Source: Ustilaginoidea virens
Lineage: Eukaryota; Ascomycota; Sordariomycetes; Hypocreales; Clavicipitaceae
Assembly (NCBI RefSeq): GCF_000687475.1
Contig: NC_057316.1
Span: 1,488,001-1,552,000 of the forward strand
DNA length: 64,000 nt
Direction: 5' to 3'
Numbering within the stretch: position 1 is the stretch's first letter; each line of letters begins with the position of its first letter. The translations under genes were made by a program, and so were the position numbers. Positions 22,561-34,826 of the stretch are shown one piece after another. The notes beneath the pieces are model-generated. The model did not search any database. It had not been told where the DNA came from and was given only the letters and a program-made list of their open reading frames with translations.

Positions 22561-25500
22561 CTTTGCTGTGGCTTTCGTTTCGTGTGTTCTCTTTTTTACT
22601 GTTCTTATTTCCTGATTGATCAGGTGTGTTGTTTGTAGGTTTCGAGGTGTTAGGTCGAGTCAATCGTCCTTGGCGTGTCAACAGGCTTGGTTCTCGCAGA
22701 AAACTCAAGGAGCCTGAGTTGGGTTTGAAAGAAAAAAAAGGTGGGGATTTTCGGCGACGAAGTCGTCAAAAGCAGGAATCCGTAGAGAGCCCGAAAGGGA
22801 TTTGAAGGGAGCGTGAGGGCGACAAAGATACAACGGCGTTTTAGTAAGGAATGACTTGGAAGGCAAGGAATGGATGAAGAATTCGTGAGGGTGGATGGGC
22901 AACACGGGGAATGGACACTTAATAAGGAGCTGCGAGCGGAAATGACCATTGCTGAGACTGGCTGCAAACGCTGGCGCTGACCGTCTGGGCTTCCCGCTAG
23001 TCTCAACACATGCAAGGCTTCAAACCAAGTCATTATGGGGTGGGGTGAAGGTTGGGGGGGGGGGGTGCGTGAGGTTAAGGGGTAGGGCAACTCTGACCCT
23101 GCACGAGGGCAAAGGACTGTGCTTACCCTAACGGCAGCGAATCATGTGAGAGCTGGACGGGTCACCAAAGCCAGGTACGCATCGGAGCTTATTGGTTCGA
23201 TTGGGGTTTATGCAAGGGGCGCATGCATAACTGATGGCACTTGCTTGAACAGGAGTCCGCAAACCAGCAGTAGCGGACTTTCGAACCTGCAGTAGGAATT
23301 GGCCTAAGCGGAAGATGTACCTTTGCATATATTTTTATATCGCATTTCTCTTCACGACTTTTGCCCACGTGATAGCCTTAGAAGCGACCACTATGCACTT
23401 TACTGTAATTAGGTTCGGAGAATGCATAAGTCTGCTTACATATAATAATATATGCAAATGTACTTTTGGCCTAGTTCCTCCTGCAGGTTCGAAAATCCGC
23501 TACTGCTGGTTTGCGTACTCCAATCTTGAACAGTGGCTGCCGCTGGCTGGCTGTTGGCGGTCACGCCAGTGATACGTCAGCGACCACTGCACCGTATTTG
23601 TTCCGCTATGCACAACCCGAGCATCCTATCCCGTGCAGCCATGTTGTCGATTCTTTGTTGCAGAGCAACGAAACGCCCCTAGCTGCCCCCCTACCGTCTG
23701 TGCAGACGAAATGCTCAAAAGCACCAACTCGTCCGTAACGCCTTTCAAGACCCAGCCTCGACGATTGGTCTTGAATTTTGGGCACAATGGTGGAAGTCAT
23801 GGGCGCTGCAACCAATTGTTGGTCGGCCAAGACACATTGACCGACACTTTTGGGCACTTGGGAACTGGGCTGCTGGAGTCGGTGGACCCAGCCAGACCCC
23901 TCGGCATAAATTTAATGAATGCACTAGCACCACTGATGCTCACTGATGCTGGAACTACCGGGTTCCTTCCTGCCCCCCTTTTCCTCCCCTCCCCATCGCA
24001 CCACAACCCAGGTCGTTTATGCACAGGACGGACCCCGACGTAGGCGCATAAAGAAAACCCGCGAGGGAGACGCAGCGCATGCCCATTGGTTTTAAACTTT
24101 ACCCACGCATCATGAAGAATAGTCGCCGTGGCCATGCCGCCTGGCTTTGCCGCCGGTCTGCAGGGCAAAGTCGACCATGTTGGACGACGCGTGGACGTCC
24201 CGACGACCCCATCACGTTTCCTATGCGGCGCATGCTTATCGCCGAAGCATTACTACGTCGTGCGCGATTGCGTACGTCAAGTGATCCACAACGTGTCGCT
24301 CGCTTTTTAGGTGCACACGTGCAGCCAGGGCAGCGTCGAGCGCAGCAGCAGGCCTGGGCCTGCATCAGGTCAATCGTGCCCTGATACCAGCAAGCTCAGC
24401 ACAGGGCCACGTACCCGTTAGCCTGCATGTGGCCTGGCCTGTTTCAGAGGCCAGGTCTGGGACACTGCACGGGTTCCACCAGCCTTTCGATCCCACTGAT
24501 GAGTCCACACGTGTGTGTTGGCCGTCCTCCTGGGCCGTGCCCGTTTAACCAACACTGTGCTAATCTGGCGCTGGGTGTTTGGCTCCAACTTGCCGCACTG
24601 TGGGGCCTCAAGTATTGACGGCGCCAGCACTAGCGATATTGTTGGGCAGCAGGCAGCCTAGGGTACGTCTGGAGAGCACATGCAACCAGTCAAAAACGCA
24701 ACCAGACGCCAGCTGGTTGCTTGTTGCCTTGACCGGCGTTTCCCGCCACGGCCACGCATGGCCTGGGCAGCTACTAGCAAGACCACCAGCACCCCATGCC
24801 ATGTGCCAAGCACCAATAGGGGCCAGCAAACTTCAAAGACAGCATAGCATGAAGCTGCCGCCGTCTCAGACGGTGCGACGACTGCAACCATTCAACCAGA
24901 CGTTCTGCCACCCGACCTACACGTCAGACAGCCGTCTACTGCGCAAAAATCCCGCGTTCATCGTTCATCTCACCAAGTCCCCGGCAAACAAATAAACGCA
25001 GTCAACCCAAAGCCACCACGACCGCCGTGGCAACCCCAGTTCGATCCGTTCGAGGGCTCACCAAGCAAAAGGGGAGGCAAAGTAGGCAAAGTGAAGTATC
25101 TTATCTGCTGGGACTGGTGCCAACGCCCGTATCCGGCGACGACGTGCTAACTGACTGTTTGGGTGCTATAGAACAGAGCAGGTGAGCAGCGATCTAAGCC
25201 CCAGCTGGCACTTTTTATCGACCAGTCGCACTATTGTCAGGTGATGCTAACGGGGCCTGGTGCCATGCAGTTCCCACAGACGCAGGACGCAGGCTAGACT
25301 CCGGCCCTCCCTGTCCTTGGGGCCGTTTCCGAGACATCAACTTGTTTTCTTTATTACCGTCATCTGCGTACAGTACCTCTGGCAGGCGGCCAATTTCGGG
25401 GATCCTCACCCATCAGGAGCTTGTGGCCGGCAGGGCCAGGGGTGCTTTTGCCTGCCCTAACCCGGAGTCGAGCACCTGCGCGCAGCCCACCAGCACATTA

Positions 25501-27365
25501 CTACGTGGTTACATTCCTCCTTGCTTCGCAGATGCGCCGACTAGGTGGGAGACAGCGGAGAAGCTAAACTGTGTCTCGCTGCCCAACCCCCGCCGAACGA
25601 GTCATCCCATGCTGGTCGGTATGCATCAGGGGTAGAGCGTCACGGCCCACGGCACGCATCCCGCATTACCACCGGTGCAAACATCCAAAGAGACGGCCGG
25701 CCCTCTTGCCGCCCTCAGTCCTGCCTTCAGTCCAGTTGCGCCTTGCAGCGACTGACTACCAGCCGGGACGGATTCGTCCGCCTTCCTCCCGCTCACGCTG
25801 CTGCGCACATACGTCTGTCTCTACGTGGGGCCGGGAGCCAGGGCTCAGGACTCGGGGACCCGGGAGCCTGCCTGTCTTGCAGTCAAGTTGCATATGATGG
25901 ACCGTACGACCGTCGACGTGTGAAGCAGCAAAGCTACGCTGTGGGTGGGGCACAGTGCCGGCGGTAAGACGCATCGTGGAACCTTGTCGTGACGCCCTGG
26001 CCACGTACGCCAGCCCTGAGTCAGCACCGAGCAGCGCAAGCAACAGGGAACTTGACCTTTTACAGCAACCGAGCCCAAGCCCGTCAGTCAGCCAGTCAGC
26101 CACTGCCCTTCCCATCGCAGGATTACTCGACCGTCCCAGGGGCCAAGGCCCCGGACCGCCATAAAAAAAGGCGTGAGGCTTCTCCGGCTGGAACTTGTCC
26201 CCGACGTACCTGCATGGCAGCGTTCGTGGTTGGGGGACATGCCGCCACGCGCACACACATTGACCTCATAATACGTTTTTCGACCACTAGTCTCAGCATG
26301 CACGACTCTTGAACTACGGAGTAGTCCAGTCGGCACCCACCTGGTGGCTGGTCTTGTCGATCACTCACTTCCACCACTCGCCACAACTCCAAGCACAACC
26401 AACAAGCATCCGTGTCCCCACCATGATAAATCGTCGCAATGACTGACCTTTACCACCCCCAACACTTGTGGTGTCCGGTCCCCATCACAAAGCAAAAACA
26501 CGCAATTTCCTGCCAGTCGTCCAGTCCTGTCCAGTCGTGGTATTTTCCGTGCGATCCAGATCACGGCCCTCGCTGCCTACATAGTTCAAGAGCGTAGGGT
26601 TACGGCATCAACCATGCCTTCTGTTGCGGTGCGTAAATGATAATCTCACGGTGAACACGCTACATATATATATCTCAACAGACCCAACATACATGATCTA
26701 TTATAAAAATGGATTTTTCCAAAGAAGCAAACGCAGAAAAAATGATCTACAGTAAAACAGAGATGATAAGACAGGAAAACTCTTCAAATCCCTCCTCAAC
26801 GTAGGAAAGAGTGCAAAAAAGTGAGCATGACCCAGGGGGCCGCCATCACCTACGGACTACGGAGTAGTTCAACAGCCAACTCTCTCCCATAATGCCGGGC
26901 CTCGCTAAAGCGTATTCCTTAGACTGCAGTGGTGGTGCTTTTGCTGCCGAGTTTCCTACGACTGCAGACTTCAGAAGCACCAGACATACTCCACATGTCC
27001 CGCAGTAATCTCGTGCCATTTTGCTAGCTCGGGTAGTCGGACTGGTGGCGCTGGACCACTGGAATAGGGGTGGCCCGCGTAACCATACATCACCAGCTCA
27101 CAAACCCGCAAGTCTACAGCTCAACAGAGGGCTTTCAAGCACTGACTGGAGCGGCAGACGGAAAAACACGCTTGGATGACAAGTACCAAAGAGATATCTA
27201 TACTCGGTACACTGCACCGCGACAACAGCTGATCCATCCCGTCTTAGCCATCGGTCGTGACTCGAGAGTGAAAAAAACCATCGAATCAGTCACTGGTGGC
27301 TCCGACTTTGCCTTGTTCCCCAAAATAAATAATGCAACATACCGCCACCACCTCCGGCTTCCTGT
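22561..27365. other. Long gene-poor region (4.8 kb) with a foldback element
   Basis: Apart from the inverted-repeat element at 23244-23533, I find only short, motif-free frames. Two TACGGAGTA copies occur at 26315 and 26858, a TA repeat near 26665-26675 and a G-run near 23056-23066. The right end is the 3' flank of the AAA ATPase gene. It could be degraded repeat sequence, but no transposase remnant was recognised. Confidence 0.5.
23244..23533. mobile_element. Putative MITE/foldback element with long TIRs and 9-bp direct repeats
   Basis: A 9-bp direct repeat CTTGAACAG flanks the element at 23244-23252 and 23525-23533. Inside, the first ~90 bases (23253 to about 23342) and the last ~90 (about 23435-23524) are inverted copies. 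They are near-identical over the outer ~45 bases (shared blocks CGCAAACCAGCAGTAGCGGA and TTCGAACCTGCAG) and alignable with small indels to the AT-rich TGCATATAT block. The loop of about 100 bases has no open frame of note. A 272-bp length, long TIRs and an 8-9 bp duplication fit a non-autonomous Mutator-like (9 bp) or hAT-like (8 bp) MITE. Superfamily assignment is inference. Confidence 0.82.
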
Positions 27366-30300
27366 CTAAAAGTAGCTCCTCATGGCATCCTCAAACCCAG
27401 GCCCGCCCCGCAAATCTCGCCCAAACTTGATGTGAATGTCCACCACCTGATGCACATGCTTCATGGACAACGCTTCACCTTTGCTCAACGCCAAGTCTTG
27501 AGCAGATCCAATCAGGTTCTTGATTTCGCGCCCGTTGAGCTCATGCCTAGCGAGCGTTTGGAGATCGTCGTCCGTGAATTCGTCCACGGCTAATTTGCCG
27601 AAAGCCTTGACCCTGTCGATGAACATCTTGAAAATGCTTCGCTTGGCCCTGGCATCCAAGCCGTCATATCTCAGCGCGATGTGGATTCGTGACTGAAACG
27701 CCTCGTCAAATGTCTGTCTCCAATTATTAGCCCCCTCTGGTCCTTTCTTCACGCTCGACAAAAGGCTAGATTAGACGACTTGCCTCGACTCGGTTTGTCG
27801 TAAGGAACAAAACGCCCTGAAAATACTCCAACTGTCGCAAAAAGACACTGACGAGGGCATTGCGATGGATATCCTGCATGTTCCTCTTCTCCAAAAACAC
27901 ATCAGCCTCGTCAAGCAGCAGGATAGCCCCCCATGAATGGCAAATCTCCAAAATCCTCTGCAGATCTGATTCCAGCAAGCGAGGGTTCGTCCCCAGTTCG
28001 CCAGCAGATGCTATGTAGAGAGGACAGTGGAGCAACTCGCTGATGCCCTCTGCCGTAAGAGTCTTGCCTGTTCCAGGTGGTCCATGGAGAACGGCTGCAA
28101 CAGATGGCGTCAGCTGGCTCAGCAATAGTAACAAGGAAATATATATAATAAAAGATCGTTTTTCAGATATTTCAACTCACTGACAAGCCCTTTTCCTTTT
28201 CCTTGAACGACATCGTCTATTGTCTGCGTCGCATTTTGTTGACGCGACGTGACAAGCGCTTGAAGAAGATCCTTGGTGACTTCTGGTAGCACTAGGGAGT
28301 CCCAAGCTGCTTCGTTCCATGTGATATCCTCAATCCTGGATACTGAAAACTCTAGCCATTGCTTCTCGGAGAACGAGAACCCTAGTACTACCGCGGATGC
28401 GAGCAAGTAATCATCATCAGTAAACTCCAACGACAGCCTCGAGCAATCTTCCCCCTTGGTGACGGTAGCTGCTTTTTCTTTACCAGATGAATCTGTGCTG
28501 CTTGTTTCTTGAATCTCTGTGCTTGCAGTTGTTGGCAGAGGTTGCAATTTCATCGCCTTCTTCATTGCCTCAATTCCCGCCTGCCAAGGTTTGCTGATTC
28601 CATCAATGCTAGGGCCTGTTTCCGAACCCTCATGGGCATTGGCGGAAACAACACAGTGCATGTCATCTTCTTCATCAGAGCCACCATCCCACAACGCATC
28701 AAATTTTGCCGACTGCACCGGCGACACAAAGTAGTTCGGGTTGATGCGTCTGAAAACGGCAGGGTCCACCATGACTCGACTAGGTTGAATGTGAAATTTC
28801 ACCGCTACTTCCTTCTCCCCTTTCAGGTAGGCAACTCCCGAGTACGCTCTGAAATGTGCGCCGCTGAGAGAAACAAACTTTTTGCCCCGTTCAATCAGCA
28901 TCTGGCGCAAAGCCGTCTCGTTCCTGTGGAAGGACAAGGGATAGAAAGGCAAGCTTGTGATCTTGCGAGTGCCTTGAAACGCTGGGATCTCGTCCGCAAA
29001 GATCCCATAGCCGAATTGTTTCCCGTCAAAATCAACGTATTTACCGTCGATAATGTAGGAGACGCCTCGTACTATGGTTTCGTGTCGTACTGCCATTTCA
29101 ACCTTGAAGACTCTGGGATCTTCATCGCAGCCATATGTCGGGGAGTATACCAGTGAGCCCGGCTTCCACAGCGCCCACAAATGGTCGAAGTCGATGATAC
29201 CAGCCTTCAGCATCGGATACACAGTCTTCTTGACATCAGCATAATCTTCATCGAGATACTTGATGAGCACATTCAGCTGCCTCCGCTTGTTGTCAATTCG
29301 AAGCTGATTCTTCTTCATTTCTCGTGGGCTATCGCCTGCTGGCCCCAACTCCTCCAAGTTCTTCCAATGTAAGCGCAAGTCTTCCAGATATCTACCGCCA
29401 AGTATTAGAGTGCGCCAATTTCGAAAGTCGCAAATACACCATTCGGAGCTTAGCGAAGACAGCGGCATCGGTTCATAACTTACAGAAACAGGATGTTCGG
29501 ATCAATTTTCGGGGTGTGGTCCACAAGATTCACACCTCGAGTATTCCCTATAACATCCTCTAGACATTCTTTTAAAAGCTTACTCTTGAAGTCAACGAAT
29601 GTGGCCCGATGTTTCCCCTTGCTGTCAAAAGATCGTCTCACGTGGAATAGGTAGGCATCATACTTGGGACCTTCAGGCTCTTTGGTTGATGCTTGGAGCT
29701 TGAAGACGTGCTGCTTCCTATCCCACACCAAATCGACACGTTTGTAGTCCATCTTCATCCCTTCCTGCTCATTAAGGGAAGGGTCGGGTTCCTCGATTGC
29801 TGTAGAAGACTGAGTGCTAGCCGCAGCCTTTGAGCTCCCTGGCTCGTCATCTTGATAACGAACCCTGTGTTGTGCAATAGTCGAATTTTGTGTTGATGGC
29901 ATCATTAAATTGGCAGGGAGATTGTTCGGTGGCGGCTCAGGTGCCGGAAAAGAAAGTCTCGTTGGAAGGGGTGGCGGCGGAGTTTGGAAGAAACTGGCTG
30001 AGGAAGCGGTCATGTTGCCACTGATGGTGTGTACCTGAAGTTGTAAATGACTGAAACGCGACTCCAAATGGGCAACGGCTTCGGCCAAATCGCGCTGAAC
30101 ATTGCCATTGCCGGTTGAACGAACGCGATGACGAGAGGTTGAGCGGGACCTTGCCGTTTGCCGAGACTCATGTCTGCGATTATGGCTTCGTTTGTCCGGG
30201 GTAGACACGTAGCTGCTGTCAGAGACCTCTGACTCATCATAAGTTTCGGAATCGTCCTCCGAATCTGAGGTAGTGGTATGTTCTTTGCGTTTCCGATGCC

Positions 30301-30430
30301 GAGTCTTGACAGACTTCTCGCGCCCATTAACGTTTCCAGAGCTCCGGGACATTTTGGAAGTTTTCGACCTCGTCGGCTTTTCCGAGCCTGGATTGGAATG
30401 CCCCAACACCTTGGATGCAGACTTTTCCAT
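27366..30430 (-). CDS. AAA+ ATPase with disordered Arg/Ser-rich N-terminus
   Basis: Four exons: 30430-29484, 29391-28181, 28094-27784 and 27713-27366. Introns 1 and 2 are GT-AG (GTAAGT; GTGAGT). Intron 3 reads GAG|GCAAGT...GACAG, a GC-AG intron. The spliced product is about 938 residues. Residues 1-180 are low complexity (Arg/Ser/Asp/Glu, then Pro-rich). The middle corresponds to the domain that precedes the ATPase core in a large fungal family. The AAA core has Walker A GPPGTGKT (724-731), Walker B LLLDEAD (778-784), sensor-1 TTNR (818-821) and an arginine-finger region FQSRIH. It is related to Bcs1/ATAD-like AAA proteins of unknown substrate, expanded in filamentous fungi. No membrane segment or targeting signal is clear. 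Splice choices follow frame and motif continuity. Confidence 0.82.
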
Positions 30431-32604
30431 GCCTTTGAAGTAGGGCTTCTCTTCCCAGCTTAATATGATTGAGATGGAAGTATGATAAGTTGGCAGATTT
30501 CAAAGCGGAGGCAAACACTCCTTCGGTCGGAGATGCTACAAAGAGAAAATAAGCCAAAAGAGTAAAAAAAAAGGAAAGAATGGGAGAAGAGAGAACACAA
30601 AAACTTCAATCACCGTGTTCTATGAGACACTTACTGGGAGTTTGTGGCGAGGTTCAAGATATCTACCCAGACAAGCGATCTTGAGTCGAGCTGTCAAACA
30701 AATGCGTCCCAGAGCTTGACTTGGTAATTAATGGGTTCTACACAGAGGTGCTTTGGCGTTTAAGTATACAGGTTATTGCGTATCAAGGTTGATGGTATAG
30801 TGTTTAGTGCGCTTGGCAACCTTTGAAAGGCAAGATGAACATGTGCCGAGATGAGAATGAGGAAGAAACTGCTTGACTAATGGAAGGTTTAGTGATGTTC
30901 CAAGAACCCGGGCTTTAAACGGAGAACGAAGCCTGGCAGGAATTAATGACTCGCGGTTTCAGTTGGAAAGCGACGAAAGCCAAACAGGTGCTTCCAAATG
31001 AGCAGGCAACAAGGCGACAAAACGGCCTACACGAGAGATGAACAGATACAGCACACATGGAAAGAGACAGGCACCGAACGGTGACAATTGTGAACAGCGA
31101 TGGCTCGCTTGAAGACGCAGGGTGTTTGGTCGCAGTCCTCGTTGCTCTTGCCTGCCAATACGTGAGCGAGTTCCTCCAACCGAATGAAGCCATAACTGGG
31201 GTCCGGAGCGAGAAGAAAACTGTAGTCAGGCGGTAATCAAGGCAAGTGTCAACTTTGATATCCCGCAGTCGGTGCCGAGTAACGGAGCATGGTTATGCAC
31301 ATGATGGACGTAAGGATGCGTTGACCGTGGCAAACGATGGCCATAGTACCGGCCCCAAAGTTGAAGAGCCCGCAATTCCAATGCTTCCCGGTACGGTGTG
31401 CTTTGTAGAATGATGCATTTGTGGGCAATTTTATAGATCTGCAACTAGCCGGCCCAGTCATGCAACGGATTGCACTTAATTAAGGGGGTCTTCCTTGGGT
31501 GATGATAGTTTTTGTTCATTCTCGAAGGTAGAGGTGATGGTGTGTTTGCTAGTGACAATGTGCTCAGACTGATACATGCATGGATATACAGACAGTGGAT
31601 AGAGAGGTACATAGTTACCTAGGCGGTATATTTAACAATGCAGGTCTCTGTCACCCACTTGCTTCTCTACTGTGCTACTCCATACTCCGAACTGTCTTGG
31701 ACTTTCCACTGGCATTGCCCTGTCTACATTTGTGATGCCTGCTGCTACGTAATGATATTGATGGAAAATTTACTTACTATTCATGACCAGCAATACCATG
31801 AATAATCAAGGTACTAGTGCTGTAGAGGAATGCATGCATAATCGGATATTTCTTAAAGGCGATCCGCAAGTTGATTGCGCCCATCCTACATGCTGGCGCC
31901 CTCATGAACAAGTGGGCTATCCGACAGGGCGGAAAGGATTATACCGCGCCCGTTCGCATGTGGCGTATGGATCCGCGAGTTGGAACTGTCTGCAATATAC
32001 TATACGTTCAAAATCGAGCATGGCAACTTGCGCATGCCACGGCAGTATATTCCATGTTCAGATATTGGTGGCTTGGCGGAGCTCTCATGCTCATGTCTGG
32101 CTCAACCTGGACTGAGGCCAGCCAGCCACAATAACGTCAACCATGGTCCTGAACCAGCCACCGGCTCAACTTCTTGCCCCACCAGGCTGCTTTGCATCTT
32201 ATTGCACTAGCGACCGTTGAAAGGCGAGATGGTATCGTAGCCAATCCTTGCCAAACTCCGTCTCCTTTGTCTCTTTGGACCTCTGTTAGCTTCTTAGAGA
32301 CTCTTGACGAGCGTTCACGAGCGTTCTTGACTGGCGTCCTGCTGGGCCACGCTGCTCTGCTTCCGCGTCATGCCCAACATGCGATTCAGGTGGCCGCGTT
32401 TCCTCGGCTCGAACGGGGATAGAGCCTCCAACAGGGCTCGGGTGTACGATTGGGTGCAGGAAGAGGAAAGGACCTGTAGGTTCCGTCATCGCCAAACCCA
32501 GACAATGTCTTCAGAGCAACTCCCAGCCAGGCTCCTGCCCTCATGGCTCACATCTGACCCAAGAGAAACCATCGATAGTGCTCTCGCCGTTTCGCCATGA
32601 ACAG
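30431..32604. promoter_or_regulatory. Divergent intergenic region between the AAA ATPase and YVC1
   Basis: 2.2 kb between two divergent starts. It is moderately AT-rich in the centre (about 31480-31800). A 31-codon frame opening at ATG 32505 ends at TGA 32598-32600, four bases before the chosen YVC1 start. No other gene is visible. Confidence 0.5.
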
Positions 32605-34629
32605 ATGAGGCCAGCTGTGCCGGCTCTAGAGGTAACCAAAGTTTGCCTTCGGTTGCGACACTTGATTCAGGAATGCGTGCCCTGCGAAATGGAAGAGAGC
32701 AGGGTCACGGCTCCCCACAGTCGCATCATCACCCAAAAGGTCATTCAAGCAGCCAAGGAGGCCGGGAGTCCCGACCATCGAGCATGTGTGGTATGTTGAA
32801 TTCCGGCCGCCGCCTTGCTAGCCCGGGAATGATTGCATGCCGATGAATGACTTGCCGTCAGGTATATTCCCTGCTGGTTAATCAAAAGTGGTTTCGACAT
32901 GAAGCTCTCGTCGAGCTTTGGGACTCGGACCTACATAAACTGCGAGCCCAAGCTTGCGGAGTTATTGCCAAGGCTCTGTAGGTATTCAAACCACCGCCAC
33001 CACCACCACCACCACTTGGGCAGAACGCAGTCGGTCTGATAGCGTATTCTAGTATCGAAACTGAGGAGGACACCAACTACCTCTTGTACGAGGTCCTCTT
33101 ACGTCGATATTCTTACGTCGTAAACGGCCTTGCAACACCGCCAGTGAACGTCATTGAGAAAGCGGTCGATTTGCATGCCGTTCGAGTGATTGGTTCGGCG
33201 GGCTACCAGAAATGCATCAACTATCTTTGGAGGGGATGGCTCGTTCAGGATGAGAATGACCCGTCCGTTTTCGTGGATTACAAGGACAAAGACAACCCCA
33301 GCTTCTTTGCGCACATGGATCCAGATCGTATGAGAGTCCCGAGAAACCAAAATGCGGCGCAGTTGCTCTTGTCCCTGGTCTATCTCATTCTCTACACTGC
33401 TGCCATCAACTCGGTCAATCCTTCGGGAGAGCTGGACGGGGCTGAAATAGCGCTCTATTTGTTCACTCTCGGATACGTCTGTGATGAAATAACCAAGGTA
33501 TACAAAGCGGGATATCATATTCTTGGATTCTGGAATGCCTTCAACTTCGTCCTATACTCCCTGCTTTCCGTATCCCTCGTCTTCCGCATCATCGGTTTGA
33601 CAGCGTCCAGCGGCTCCGACTACCGCGAACATTATAGCAAGCTAAGCTACAACATGCTGGCTTTCGTTGCACCCATGTTCTGGTGTCGTCTCATGTTATA
33701 TCTCGACAGCTTCAGATTCTTTGGCGCCATGCTTGTTGTGCTCAAAGTCATGATGAAGGAGTCGGTGATATTCTTCGCTCTACTGGCCATAATCGTCGTT
33801 GGATTTCTTCAGGCTTTCATCGGTCTGGATCTAGCCGAAGACAATGTAGCGGGCGATGTCCAGTTCATCGTAGAGTCGATGATCAAGGCCATTATGCAAA
33901 GTCCTGAGTTTCAGGGCTTCGAAGCCTTTGGTCCGCCTTGGGGTGCAATCCTTTACTATTGCTTTGCGTTTGTTGTCATGGTAGGGCTCGCTTTGGCTAT
34001 TGAGTTTGAAACAGCACTGCTAATCCCCAAATTTCTAGATTATTCTTCTCAATATCCTCATCGCTCTGTACAACTCGGCTTACGAGGATATTTACGACAA
34101 TGCAGACGACGAATATCTAGCATTGTTCTCCCAGAAGACTATGCAATTCGTCCGCGCACCGGACGAGAATGTATACATAGCACCGTTCAACCTCATTGAG
34201 ATTGTTGTTTCAGCCCTGCTGGAGTGGTGGATGCCCAAGCACATTTACGAAATTATCAACGATTACATCATGGCCGCCTTATACTCGCCTCTACTTTTTG
34301 TTTCGGCATATTTCGAATCACGCAACGCCCATCGTATTCGACATAATAGGTCCAGAGGAGATGAGGATGACGATGTAATCGAGGAATGGGAGCAAATGGA
34401 GCATGAGCTTGATATGGAGGCCGAGGGGTGGTCCAAGACCTGCGATGCCGTCAAACCTAACATGGAAGATGATCCAGCCGTGTTGGAAGTTCGTCAATTG
34501 CGTTTGGAAATTAATGAGCTCAAAGCACTCTTGACCGATATAAGCCGAGCATCGGAGGCAAAAGAAACCATGGAGGGCATAGAGGGCAACCACGACAAGG
34601 GACAGTCATCAGCTGCGACAAGCTCATAA
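32605..34629 (+). CDS. YVC1: Yvc1-type vacuolar TRP cation channel
   Basis: Four exons: 32605-32790, 32862-32977, 33053-33980 and 34039-34629. The introns are short (71, 75 and 58 bp, the second with a CCA repeat). The product is about 606 residues. The cytosolic N-terminus (EVTKVCLRLRHLIQECVP, then KVIQAAKEAG) and the conserved AVDLHAVRVIGSAGYQKCINYLWRGW block are diagnostic of fungal TRPY channels. Six hydrophobic segments fall at roughly 206-223, 233-247, 263-283, 300-318, 340-360 and 398-420. The pore region (FIVESMIKAIMQSPEF) lies between the last two. After the last segment come NSAYEDIYDNADDEYLALFSQKT and an acidic, coiled-coil tail. Yeast Yvc1 releases Ca2+ from the vacuole on osmotic stress. 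The start is uncertain: the frame is open upstream without an ATG. Confidence 0.9.
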
Positions 34630-34826
34630 TGAAAAAATTTCTGCTCGGTATGTGATTAGGAACCGAACAAAAATGCCGCTTCAATTCATCTTGTCGGCAA
34701 TATTTATTGCAGCCAAGATGATGGCTTGAGTCCGTGGCCTACCCGACACGGTACAGGATTTTGCGCACCTGACGACCCGATACGAATTACTGAAAGCCTC
34801 ATACTATGATAATAATAAAAAAGACA

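Noticed and set aside
23479..23500. GGTTCGAAAATCC, B-box-like sequence
   Set aside because: It is part of the inverted-repeat arms of the foldback element and has no A box or acceptor stem around it. A tRNA-derived origin is not supported.
25756..26256. 166-codon minus-strand frame in the 22-27 kb gap
   Set aside because: No motif, poor composition, and competing frames on the other strand.
33981..34038. Continuation of the Yvc1 frame past FVVMV
   Set aside because: The continuation loses family similarity and stops later. The 58-base GTAGGG-CTAG intron restores IILLNILIALYNSAYED.
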